A stretch of 64,000 bases of DNA from Streptomyces violaceoruber (GTDB taxonomy: Bacteria > Actinomycetota > Actinomycetes > Streptomycetales > Streptomycetaceae). Below the pieces are notes generated by a model that made no database searches, was not told where the DNA came from, and saw only the letters and a list, made by a program, of their open reading frames with translations. Of this stretch, positions 1 through 7,887 are shown in pieces. Location: positions 1-64,000 of the forward strand of contig JODI01000044.1 in the NCBI GenBank assembly GCA_000720805.1. The letters are read 5' to 3'. The translations under genes were made by a program, and so were the position numbers. Numbering within the stretch: the stretch's first letter is position 1; every line of letters begins with the position of its first letter.

Positions 1-96
1 GACACATCGGAAACCACGGCCTGCGACTCGGAAGACACACCAACAGCCTCACACCGCTGAAGCTCCTGCACCCACAGAACTAACGAAAAACTCAGT
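1..96. other. Left flank of the insertion sequence, unassigned
   Basis: Short edge sequence outside the left inverted repeat of the insertion sequence. On the plus strand a frame is open from the window edge to a TAA at 81-83 and could be the tail of a gene lying to the left. On the minus strand a frame opening with GTG at 69-71 runs off the window edge and could be the start of a gene. Both frames are too short to identify, and I cannot choose between them. Confidence 0.3.
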
Positions 97-1794
97 AGGG
101 CTTGCAGATCATTAACACGTTGTCTTGATCATGCTGCAGGAGTCGCTGCTCAGGGCTCGAACCCGAGCCTGGAGGGCTGTGAGGGCAGAGGGAGGAGTGG
201 CCGCCGGCGAGATGACGATGCTGTGCGCCTTCAGCAGCGTCCTGATCTTCAGCAGGGTGCGGTGCATGGCGGTCCTACTGCTGTCGAACAGCACGGCGAG
301 GGGTTCCGCGGCCAGGGCGACCCGCAGGTGAAGGACGGCTGCCAGGACCTGGTCGGGGAAGGCGAGCCGGGGCAGGCGGCCGCGCTTGACGTCGCTGTGG
401 AGGGCCAAAGTGTCGGTGAGATCGCTCAGTTGCTGGCGGGACATGCCGGTCAGGGCGGGGTCGGACAGGAGAGCGTGGTCCCACTCCGGGGCCGGCTCCT
501 GCGGAGCCCGGGGTGCTGGGATAGCTGGGCAGGGCTGGGGGTGCAGGGCATAGTTCCAGTCGCCGTGGAAGGCGTGTCGGGTCAGCGGCAGTGCCGCCAT
601 CTCCGCGTCGCCGATCTGGACTCCGGTGGGGTAGACGTTGGTGTCCAGCTCGGCCATGACACGCAGTCCGGTGCGGGTGGTGGTCGCGGCGATGGACTGG
701 ACAATGACTTCATGGCTGGTCAGCGGGCGGCCGCGCCAGTTCATGGTGATGTGCGAGAAGAGCCGGTGCTCGATCTTGTTCCACTTCGATGTGCCCGGCG
801 GCAGATGACACACGGTGATCGTCAGTCCCGTTTCGGCTGCGAGCCGGGCGAGTTCCAGCTTCCAGGCCCGGGTGCGGTAGCCGTTCGAGCCGCCCGCGTC
901 GGCGGTGATGAGCAGTCGCGTCGCCCGCGGGTAGGCGACCCGACCCTGGCCGCACCACCAGCGGCGGATCGATTCCACCGCGAATGCGGCGGTGTCGTGA
1001 TCGGTGCCCACGTTGACCCAGCCGGTGTTCGCCGCGAGGTCGTAAATCCCGTACGGGACGGCCTTGCCCAGCTGGGGTCGGCGAAGTCATGGATGTTCAC
1101 CGGCGCCGGATCAGCCGCAGGCCGCCACTGGCGGCCGTTGTTCTTGAACTCGCCGACGAGCTCCTTCTTCTTGGTGTCCGCGCTGATCACCGGCTGGCCA
1201 GCGTCCCGGTGATCACGGGCCTGCTCGTTGAGATAGCGGAACTGGGCATCTCGGTCGGGATGTTGGCTTCCCTCGATGGTCTTGGCGTTGGCCTGCAGAC
1301 TGAAGCCTTCCTCCCGCAGCAGGCCGGCGACGGTGTCCGCACTGACTTTGTGTCCGTTCCGAGCGAGCTCCCGCGCCAGCGTGCGGGTCGACTTCACCGT
1401 CCACCGCAGCGGCGACATCGGATCGCCTCGCTCGTCCGGCTCGACAAGCGTCAGGAGAGCCGGCCGCAGCCCCGGATCGAGATCTGCGACCCTCTTGCGG
1501 CCTCCGCCCGGCCGCCGCACCCGCCCCAAAGGCTCCTCGCCGGCCTCCAACTCGGACACGCCCTTGCGGACCGTGGTCTCACTCACCGAGGCCGCCCGCG
1601 CGACGGCCCGAACACCACCGTGTCCCAGAACACGGGCCTCTGCGGCCATCAGCAGCCGCCGCTGCCGCTCATCCAAATGTGGGAACAACACCGCGAACTT
1701 CATGGTGAGTTGGGCACAGATCTCATCCGGGATGCGCATACCACATCAACGAGCCATAGGACGGGAAGCAACACCTTGATGATCTGCAAGCCCT
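97..1794 (-). mobile_element. ISAzo13-type insertion sequence
   Basis: A complete element of about 1.7 kb. Its ends share a perfect 16-bp inverted repeat, AGGGCTTGCAGATCAT at 97-112 and its reverse complement at 1779-1794, with weaker matching for about 10 bp further in. The single transposase gene lies between them on the minus strand and is frameshifted. I see no convincing target-site duplication: the three bases flanking each end differ. The right end stops 13 bp before the GTG of the S1-domain gene, so the element has separated that gene from its native upstream region. Assignment to the ISAzo13 family rests on the transposase sequence. Confidence 0.8.
112..1739 (-). pseudogene. ISAzo13 family transposase, frameshifted
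   Basis: DDE transposase of the insertion sequence, read from an ATG at 1739. The first part carries an N-terminal helix-turn-helix region (SVSETTVRKGVSELEAGE) and the first catalytic region with ISADTKKKELVGEF. At about 1069-1078 one base appears to be missing, so the frame breaks after HDFADP. The protein continues in a second frame with KAVPYGIYDL, TADAGGSNGYRTRAWKLE and GTSKWNKIEHRLFSHI, which hold the remaining acidic residues. The C-terminal part, from about 600 down to 112, is a further helix-turn-helix-like extension. Total length of 1628 nt is not a multiple of three, as expected for a one-base deletion. The element is probably not autonomous unless the ribosome slips at the C-rich run. 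Confidence 0.8.
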
Positions 1795-1807
1795 TAGGCT
1801 CACCCCC

Positions 1808-2668
1808 GTGTCCGATCCAGCCCCTGACCCTCGCATGCAGTCCTTGATCAACCAGCTCCGGCCGGGGGCCGTGAGAACGGTGAGGGTCACCGGGTTCGAC
1901 GGAGCGGACGTTTTGGTGCAGCTGGTAGATGCCGAAGGCGAGAAAGCCGAGATCGCTCGGATTCCTCGACAGGAGGCGTCGATGCGTCGGATGGACCATC
2001 CATCCGCACTGTTTGAGGTCGGCCAGGAGATCAACGCCGAAGAGATCGGGCGTTGGCGCGAAGGTCAGCTTCACCTCTCCGCCAGGGCATGCGAGATTCC
2101 GGCCCTGCGGTCCTTCCTCCTCGCGTTTGAACGAGGGCAGGTCGTCGACGGGACGGTCTCCGAGGTTCACAACTTCGGGGTCCTCGTTCACGTCGATGGT
2201 GAACCGGACGGCTTCTGCACCGGCTTCCTCCGGGTGCCGGACCTGACATGGGGGTGGATCAACCACCCTTCCGAGGCAGTCGAAGCAGGCCAGCGGATCA
2301 CCGCCGAGGTGATCATTGCCGAGACTCGAACCGGACAGGTCACGCTCTCGCTCAAGGCTCTGCAGGATGACCCACTCATTCCGTTTGCCGACCAGGTCGG
2401 CCGGGTCCTCACCGGGACGATCACCAAGATCGTTCCCTTTGGTGTGTTCGTGCAGCTGGCTCCCGACGTTGTGGGGTTCCTTCACCTCTCAGAGCTGGCC
2501 GACCCGCCCGTCGAGACCCCTGACGAACTCGTCGACGAGGGCGAGCTGATCAGGGTGGACCTCCAGCGTCACCGGGTGCGGCTGAGCGCCGCCGGTGGAG
2601 TGGACAGAACACATGGCCCGAGCGCCGAGCCGCAACCAACGCCTGCCCATCGCCCTGTTCCTCAATGA
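1808..2668 (+). CDS. S1 RNA-binding domain protein
   Basis: Predicted cytoplasmic RNA-binding protein of 286 residues with three S1-like OB-fold repeats, at about residues 17-95, 110-185 and 195-255. The second and third are clearest, with GTVSEVHNFGVLVHVDGE and GTITKIVPFGVFVQLAPD, each followed by a beta-rich stretch ending in VTLSLKA or VRLSAAG. S1 repeats bind single-stranded RNA; the target is unknown. The GTG start at 1808 lies only 13 bp from the end of the insertion sequence. An in-frame ATG at 1835 is an alternative start. Insertion may have removed the native promoter and leader, so expression may now depend on the element. Confidence 0.75.
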   Translation: MSDPAPDPRMQSLINQLRPGAVRTVRVTGFDGADVLVQLVDAEGEKAEIARIPRQEASMRRMDHPSALFEVGQEINAEEIGRWREGQLHLSARACEIPALRSFLLAFERGQVVDGTVSEVHNFGVLVHVDGEPDGFCTGFLRVPDLTWGWINHPSEAVEAGQRITAEVIIAETRTGQVTLSLKALQDDPLIPFADQVGRVLTGTITKIVPFGVFVQLAPDVVGFLHLSELADPPVETPDELVDEGELIRVDLQRHRVRLSAAGGVDRTHGPSAEPQPTPAHRPVPQ

Positions 2669-3072
2669 CTGGGAGATCGAACTCCTGGCGAACCGGGTCA
2701 GCGACACCACCCGCAACAAGCGACTACCGCCACCGCCGGATCAGCCGGGCAACCGGGACGCTGCCCAAACGCACTGGGCCACTGTCTGGGTGCAGGTCAC
2801 TCCGGGGCCCGGCACCGCCCCGCCGCTCGACAGCACCAGGCCGCTTTGGAATTCGTCTGGTCGCGCGTCACCGGCAGCGAACGCGCACTCGCCTCTCTCA
2901 TCCCCGCCCTGCCACCCCACCCACGGCACCGAAGGCACTGGGGATCGATCGCCAACTGCCTCGCCGGCAGTGAAGATCGCGCGGCCGCCGGTCACCTGGC
3001 GATCGAGGTCACGGTCGCGCATCTCATGTCCAGACCGGGCGGGCCGGGAGCCCCGGCCCGCCCGCCGCGGGA
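2669..3072. other. Intergenic region with coding-like fragments
   Basis: No intact gene is convincing here. Two stretches look like decayed coding sequence in different plus-strand frames: one near 2613-2720 reading RNQRLPIALFLNDWEIELLA, and one near 2835-3030 reading EFVWSRVTGSERALASLIP followed by HWGSIANCLAGSEDRAAA. They may be remnants of one frameshifted gene. I do not recognise the family. Confidence 0.3.
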
Positions 3073-3969
3073 TCAGGACGCCAGCGCTTCGCGGAGCGTC
3101 GAAGGCTTGAGTCCGAAGGTGTCGCGGATATCGCTGTCGTCCACGAGGAACGGACGCTCGGTCATGTAGCTCATCTCGGCGAACTCCCGCCACAGTGGAT
3201 CGGTGAAGGACAGCAGCGCCAGATCCCGTTCGGTGAGCGGCTCCAACCGCGGTTCGGGCGCTGCGTGGAGTTCGGCGAGCGTGGTGGCGGCCTGGCGCAG
3301 GGTCGTGGTGATGACCGGGGCGTGCCAGCCCCGTCCCCAGGTCCGCTCGTCGCCGCTGACCGCCACCAGCGCCGCCGCGACGTCCTCGGTGTACGAATAA
3401 GAATGGGCCGCGTCCGGGTTGCCATGGACGAGAGCCAGTTCACCCTCGCGGACCCGGGGAGCGACCAGCAGCGTGAACGCTGAGACCGCGCCTGGTCCCA
3501 GGTACTGGCCGGCTCGCACTTCGGTGGCCCGCAGCCGCCCTTCGTCGTGGGCGTCCTTGGCCTGCTGCCACAGCTGGGCCCTCACTCGGCCCTTTCGGGT
3601 GTTCGGGACCATCGGGGTGCGCTCGGTGACCGGCCCGCTCGTCTGCTGGTAGCCGTAGTGGTTGCCGAGCATCACGTAGTCGGCCCCCGCTCGCTCGGTC
3701 GCGGCGAGGATCGAAGTGAACAACGGCGGCATGGTCTCCGGCCAGGTCTGGTAGGCGGTCATGGCGGCGTTGAAGACCGTGCTCGCTCCGGCCAGTGCCT
3801 CGGCCAGCTCGCCGGTGCGGCCCGCGTCCAGGGCGATCCGTTCGATGCCGGGGTGGTCGGGGCCGGTGCCGCTGCGGGTGATGAGGCGGACCCGCCTGCC
3901 GCTGTCGGCCAGTTGCCTGGCGGTCGCGACCCCGGTCGCGCCCGCCCCGATGACGACTGATTCAGCCAT
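3073..3969 (-). CDS. NAD(P)-dependent epimerase/dehydratase family protein
   Basis: Extended short-chain dehydrogenase-like protein of 298 residues. The N-terminus has the dinucleotide-binding glycine motif VIGAGATGVATARQL at about residues 5-19, and the rest follows the atypical NAD-dependent epimerase pattern, with a substrate region containing MLGNHYGYQQTSGPVTERTPM in place of an ordinary YxxxK. The ATG at 3969 was chosen because GGAG lies about 8 nt upstream and homologues begin just before the Rossmann motif; longer upstream readings have no family match. It is transcribed away from the GlxA-type regulator, with 148 bp between the starts, so that regulator is the natural candidate to control it. 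The substrate is unknown. Confidence 0.8.
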   Translation of the reverse strand: MAESVVIGAGATGVATARQLADSGRRVRLITRSGTGPDHPGIERIALDAGRTGELAEALAGASTVFNAAMTAYQTWPETMPPLFTSILAATERAGADYVMLGNHYGYQQTSGPVTERTPMVPNTRKGRVRAQLWQQAKDAHDEGRLRATEVRAGQYLGPGAVSAFTLLVAPRVREGELALVHGNPDAAHSYSYTEDVAAALVAVSGDERTWGRGWHAPVITTTLRQAATTLAELHAAPEPRLEPLTERDLALLSFTDPLWREFAEMSYMTERPFLVDDSDIRDTFGLKPSTLREALAS

Positions 3970-4117
3970 GACCTTGTCTCCGTCTTCCCGTAAGAAAGGA
4001 ACGCTCCCCTGAAGAGGGAAACGTGGTTGGCGGGGGCCCGACCGCTCGCCCAACTGTGCCGTGCGGACGCGGGATAGGGTCAGTGGCCTGAAAGCCACGA
4101 GGTCCAAGGATCCAGCC

Positions 4118-5080
4118 ATGCATCGTGTCGCCGTCCTGGCCGTCCCCGCGGTCAAGCCCTTCGACCTGTCCATGCCGTCGACGCTGCTGGGAGCCGCCGA
4201 ACTCGGCGGACGCCCCGGCTATGAGGTGACGGTGTGCACCGCCAGGCCCGGTACGGTCGCCGCCTCCGGTGGTATCGAGGTGGTGATCCGGCAGGGCCTA
4301 CAGGCGGTCGCGGCGGCCGACACGGTGATCGTTCCCTCGACTGCGAGCCGGCACGACGCCGAGCCGGCCGCGCTGGACGCCTTGCGGGAGGCGGCCTCCG
4401 CGGGAAAGCGCGTCGCCTCGATCTGCAGCGGCGCCTTCGTCCTCGCCCAGGCCGGGCTCCTCGACGGCCGTGTCGCCACCACCCACTGGGCCCTGGCCGA
4501 GGAACTGCAGCGCGCCTTCCCCACGGTGCGCGTGGACGCAGACCGGCTGTTCGCCGAGGACGGACGGATCGTCACCGGTGCGGGCTCGGCCGCCGGGATC
4601 GACCTGTGCCTGCACCTGATCAGCTCCGACTACGGCGCGGCCGTGGCCAATACGGCGGCCCGCGCCGCCGTCGTCACCCCGGTGCGCCACGGCGGGCAGG
4701 CGCAGTTCGTGCAGACCCCGCTACCGGCCGAGACCGACTCCTCGTTGGACGCGGCCCGCATCTGGGCACTGCAGCACCTGGACCAGCCGATCTCCCTGCA
4801 GGACCTGGCCGGTCAGGCCAAGGTCAGTGTCCGGACCCTGACCCGCCGCTTCACGGCCGAGACCGGTGTGACCCCGTTCCAATGGCTGCTCCAGCAGCGG
4901 CTGCTGCGGGCCCGCGAGCTGCTGGAGACCACCGATCTCACCGTCGACCATGTGGCCCGCCGCAGTGGCCTCGGCTCCGGCGAGTCGCTCCGCCAGCACC
5001 TGAACCGCCAGATCGGCATGACCCCGGCCACCTACCGGAGTGCCTTCACCCACCGCCCGAGTGTGAAGACCGGTCAGTGA
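4118..5080 (+). CDS. GlxA family transcriptional regulator (DJ-1/PfpI plus AraC)
   Basis: Transcription factor of 320 residues. Residues 1-170 form a DJ-1/PfpI class I amidotransferase-like sensor domain with the nucleophile-elbow sequence SICSGAFVLAQ (Cys103). Residues from about 205 form an AraC-type DNA-binding domain with two helix-turn-helix units (SLQDLAGQAKVSVRTLTRRF and LTVDHVARRSGLGSGESLR). The ATG at 4118 follows AAGGA with good spacing. It is divergent from the epimerase gene at 3073-3969, the usual arrangement for a local regulator of this family. The ligand cannot be read from the sequence. Confidence 0.88.
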   Translation: MHRVAVLAVPAVKPFDLSMPSTLLGAAELGGRPGYEVTVCTARPGTVAASGGIEVVIRQGLQAVAAADTVIVPSTASRHDAEPAALDALREAASAGKRVASICSGAFVLAQAGLLDGRVATTHWALAEELQRAFPTVRVDADRLFAEDGRIVTGAGSAAGIDLCLHLISSDYGAAVANTAARAAVVTPVRHGGQAQFVQTPLPAETDSSLDAARIWALQHLDQPISLQDLAGQAKVSVRTLTRRFTAETGVTPFQWLLQQRLLRARELLETTDLTVDHVARRSGLGSGESLRQHLNRQIGMTPATYRSAFTHRPSVKTGQ

Positions 5081-5165
5081 CCGCACCCGACCCGGCGGTG
5101 ACGCCTCGCGTCACCGACATGGATCACAGCGGACCGCGGCGGGACGCCGGGACTCCTCGGACAGG

Positions 5166-5558
5166 TCACTTCGGCACCGCGTCCTTGCAGCTCTCCGAAA
5201 CTCTCACCACGTCGAAGACCACCGGGTAACCGGTGATCTGCTGGTTCGGTCCCGGCTGCGAGCCGCAGATCTTCCACTCCGCGCGGTCGTCCACCGGACG
5301 GCCCTGTCCGCTCGCGTCCTTGAAGGTCATGTCGAGCTTGGAACCCATCTGCTCGTACGCGCCCTCGGCGTTGCCGCCGATGACATCCGGCATGGTGGCG
5401 GTGACCGGCTCGGGATTCGCCGAGTGACGCGCCTGGGCGGTCGGCGAGCCGGTCGCGGTGCTCGCCGAGACGTCCGGCACGGACGGCCCGCCGCAGGCGG
5501 CGACCGAGGCCAGGACCGTGGCGGCGAGGGCGGGTCTCAAGAGCTTGGTGACGCTCAT
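5166..5558 (-). CDS. Small PASTA-like lipoprotein
   Basis: Predicted secreted lipoprotein of 130 residues. A short positively charged N-terminus is followed by a hydrophobic stretch and a lipobox, VAAC, with the modified Cys at residue 22. A Ser/Thr/Ala-rich linker leads to a PASTA-like domain of about 70 residues beginning MPDVIGGNAEGAYEQM and containing SQPGPNQQI, the usual pattern of these cell-wall-associated modules. The ATG at 5558 is preceded by AGGAGGAAC, a strong ribosome binding site. It converges with the GlxA-type gene and is divergent from the phosphotransferase gene at 5622. A single PASTA-like unit does not tell the ligand. Confidence 0.75.
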   Translation of the reverse strand: MSVTKLLRPALAATVLASVAACGGPSVPDVSASTATGSPTAQARHSANPEPVTATMPDVIGGNAEGAYEQMGSKLDMTFKDASGQGRPVDDRAEWKICGSQPGPNQQITGYPVVFDVVRVSESCKDAVPK

Positions 5559-5621
5559 GTTCCTCCTGGCGTGGCGGTGATCCGGAACAGTATTCCGCCC
5601 GCCCCAGTACTGTGAGGCCGC

Positions 5622-6524
5622 ATGACCGATTCCGAGCTCGAGATCACCGCAGACCTGGTCCATGACCTGCTGCGGGAGCAGCATCCGGACCTCGCGGGGC
5701 TGGCCGTCCGCGAGGTGGCGGGCGGCTGGGGCAATCAGATGTGGCGTCTCGGGGACGAGTTGGCCGTGCGCATGCAGCGTATGGACCCCACCCCGGAGCT
5801 CCAGCTCAAGGAGCGGCGGTGGCTGCCCGTGCTGGCCCCGCGCCTGCCGCTCCCGGTGCCGACCCCGGTGCGGTTCGGTGAACCGTCCGCGCGCTTCCCC
5901 AAGCACTGGACCGTGATGACGTGGGTTCACGGCGAGCCGCTGGACCACACCTCGATCAGCCGCGGCGACCACGCGGCCGACACTCTGGCGGGTTTCCTCA
6001 GGGCGCTCCACGTGGAGGCGCCCGCCGAGGCGCCGATCAGCTCGGATTTCGGCGCTCACCCCAAGAAGTGCACGGACGGCTTCGACCGCTTCTTTGAAGC
6101 CGTCGCACTCGACGGCATCGCCGACGAGGTCCGGGCCGTCTGGGACGACGCCGTCGCGGCCCCGGAGTGGGAAGGCCCGCCGGTATGGGTGCACGGTGAC
6201 CTTCATCCCGCGAACGTCGTCGTCTCGGACGGAACGCTCTCGGGCATCGTCGACTTCGGTGCCATGTTCGCCGGCGACCCGGCCTGGGACCTCGCCGCGG
6301 CATGGGTGCTGCTACCCGCGGGCACGGCCTCACGGTTCTTCGACATGTACGCGCATGCGGACGAGGCGGCGATCCGGCGCGCTCGTGGGCTGGCCGCCAT
6401 GAAATGCCTGTTCCTCATGCTCATGGGCCAGAACGGAGACCGGGGCCTTCCTGGCGGCAAGCCGGCATGGGGACCCGCGGGCCGGTCAGCGCTCGATCGT
6501 GTTCTGAGAGACGGTTCGATGTAG
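5622..6524 (+). CDS. Aminoglycoside phosphotransferase-fold kinase
   Basis: Protein of 300 residues with the APH/choline kinase fold. The catalytic loop is HGDLHPANVV, with the catalytic Asp at 193 and the metal-binding Asn at 198, followed by the Mg-binding IVDFG (Asp211) and the family's GDPAWDLA motif. The N-terminal lobe contains GGWGNQMWRLG, typical of this branch. The family phosphorylates hydroxyl groups of small molecules, including antibiotics and metabolites, but the sequence does not reveal the substrate. It lies just upstream of the biosynthetic operon starting near 6.7 kb, so a self-protection or tailoring role is possible but unproven. Confidence 0.85.
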   Translation: MTDSELEITADLVHDLLREQHPDLAGLAVREVAGGWGNQMWRLGDELAVRMQRMDPTPELQLKERRWLPVLAPRLPLPVPTPVRFGEPSARFPKHWTVMTWVHGEPLDHTSISRGDHAADTLAGFLRALHVEAPAEAPISSDFGAHPKKCTDGFDRFFEAVALDGIADEVRAVWDDAVAAPEWEGPPVWVHGDLHPANVVVSDGTLSGIVDFGAMFAGDPAWDLAAAWVLLPAGTASRFFDMYAHADEAAIRRARGLAAMKCLFLMLMGQNGDRGLPGGKPAWGPAGRSALDRVLRDGSM

Positions 6525-6582
6525 GAAACCGAGGCGACGGCGGCCCGTGCGCAGGCCGTCGACCCCTCCCGTGTTGACGCTC

Positions 6583-6632
6583 TGTGGCAGCCGTGTCAAC
6601 GCGTGTGGCAAGCGTGTGGCATCCGTGCAAGA
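6583..6632 (+). promoter_or_regulatory. Heptamer direct repeats, SARP-operator-like
   Basis: TGTGGCA occurs at 6583-6589, 6604-6610 and 6615-6621, with looser heptamers TGTCAAC at 6594 and TGCAAGA at 6626. The steps are 11, 10, 11 and 11 bp, close to one helical turn, so heptamer plus 4-bp spacer is seen. This is the operator layout used by SARP-family antibiotic regulators. The array lies about 100 bp before the first gene of the biosynthetic operon. No SARP gene is in the window, and the match is to architecture, not to a known box. Confidence 0.45.
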
Positions 6633-6733
6633 TCGATTGTGGGAGTCGCGGGCACTGCCTACGGTCCTGTCCCGGGGGTGAGAACGATCGCGCCCCGGCT
6701 CGCCAAATCGTGCACAGTCTCCGGGAGTTCGTT

Positions 6734-7630
6734 GTGCCTCTTTCCCCTGCGGAATTAAGCAAACATGTGTCGCACGAACCCATCACACGCCTGGGGATCG
6801 TCGGTTCGGGGACCATGGGCGCCGGCATCGCCGAACTCTGTGCCGTGCGTGGTCTCGACGTTCGGCTGGTGGTCTCCCGGGAATCGTCGCTCATCCGGGC
6901 GCCCCGTCGTATCGCGGAGTCCCTCGACCGGCGGGTGGCGAAGGGAAAGCTGGACAGGGGGGCGCGCGAGGACGCCGTCGCCCGTATCCACGTCACCACG
7001 GACCTGGGCGAACTGGCCGACCGGCATCTGGTCGTCGAAGCCGCGCTCGAGGACGAGGCCGTGAAACGCGAGATCTTCGGCGCCCTGGACAAGGCCGTCC
7101 CGCCGGAGACGATTCTCGCCTCGACCACCTCCTCCCTCTCGATCGCCACACTGGCCCGTGCCACCAGCCGGCCCGAGCGGGTGATCGGCGTGCACTTCTT
7201 CAACCCCGTCAGCACGTTGCGGCTGGTCGAGATCGTGCCGACGCTGCTCAGCGACGAGGCGATCTGCGCCCGCGTCGAGCAGTTCGCGACCGACGTCCTG
7301 GGCAAGACCTGTGTGCGCACCGCCGATCGCAGCGGCTTCGTCGTCAACGCCCTGCTCATCCCCTATCTGCTGGCGGCCGTCAGGATGGTCGAAGAGGGCA
7401 CCGCCTCGGCGGAACAGGTGGACCTGGCCATGGAGCTCGGATGCGCGCACCCCATGGGGCCGCTGAGGCTGGCGGACCTGATCGGACTCGACGTCGTGGT
7501 CGCCATCGCCGACTCCCTGCATGAGGAGTTCAAGCAGCCGCACTATGCCGCTCCTCCGTCGTTGCTGCGGTTGGTCGAGACCGGCTGGCACGGACGGAAG
7601 AGCGGCCGCGGCTTCCACGTCTACTCCTGA
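6734..7630 (+). CDS. 3-hydroxyacyl-CoA dehydrogenase
   Basis: NAD(P)-dependent 3-hydroxyacyl-CoA (3-hydroxybutyryl-CoA type) dehydrogenase of 298 residues, a normal length for the single-function enzyme. The N-terminal Rossmann motif GIVGSGTMGAGIAE is at residues 21-34, HFFNPV carries the catalytic His, and the C-terminal dimerisation domain contains RSGFVVNALLIPYL and HPMGPLRLADLIGLD. The GTG at 6734 was chosen because GGGAG precedes it by 6 nt; a GTG at 6767 is the alternative. With the first start, residue 8 is a TTA codon (6755-6757), which in Streptomyces makes translation depend on the bldA tRNA. It is the first gene of the operon and probably reduces a beta-ketoacyl-CoA made by the KAS III. 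The stop codon lies in the first unit of a tandem repeat. Confidence 0.88.
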   Translation: MPLSPAELSKHVSHEPITRLGIVGSGTMGAGIAELCAVRGLDVRLVVSRESSLIRAPRRIAESLDRRVAKGKLDRGAREDAVARIHVTTDLGELADRHLVVEAALEDEAVKREIFGALDKAVPPETILASTTSSLSIATLARATSRPERVIGVHFFNPVSTLRLVEIVPTLLSDEAICARVEQFATDVLGKTCVRTADRSGFVVNALLIPYLLAAVRMVEEGTASAEQVDLAMELGCAHPMGPLRLADLIGLDVVVAIADSLHEEFKQPHYAAPPSLLRLVETGWHGRKSGRGFHVYS

Positions 7631-7762
7631 TCCGTTCCTGGCTCATTCCTGATCCGTAGCCGGCTCATTCCTGGTCCGTTGCCGGGCCCATTCCCGGTCC
7701 CATTCCCTGGTCCGTTCCCGGGCCCATTCCCTGGTCCGTTTCTGGCTCCGTTTCTGGTCCGG
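7626..7762 (+). repeat. Degenerate 22-24 bp tandem repeat after the dehydrogenase gene
   Basis: Units of the type TCCTGATCCGTTCCTGGCTCAT recur about five to six times with drift. The first unit begins at the last sense codon of the dehydrogenase and includes its TGA. The array fills about half of the 257-bp gap before the next gene. No gene or clear hairpin is seen in the gap. Confidence 0.75.
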
Positions 7763-7887
7763 CCCTGACCCCGGACGCTTCTGCGCACCTCCCGAGCGTA
7801 TTCGAGCGGCCGCATCCGGCCGTCGGGCGGTCTTCCGCACGTTTCCCAGGCAGTTCCCCACGACCCAAGGCTGTGAAAGAGCGCATC

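Noticed and set aside
5622..6524. Clinical-type aminoglycoside resistance gene
   Set aside because: The fold is shared by many metabolic kinases; nothing beyond the catalytic motifs points to aminoglycosides.
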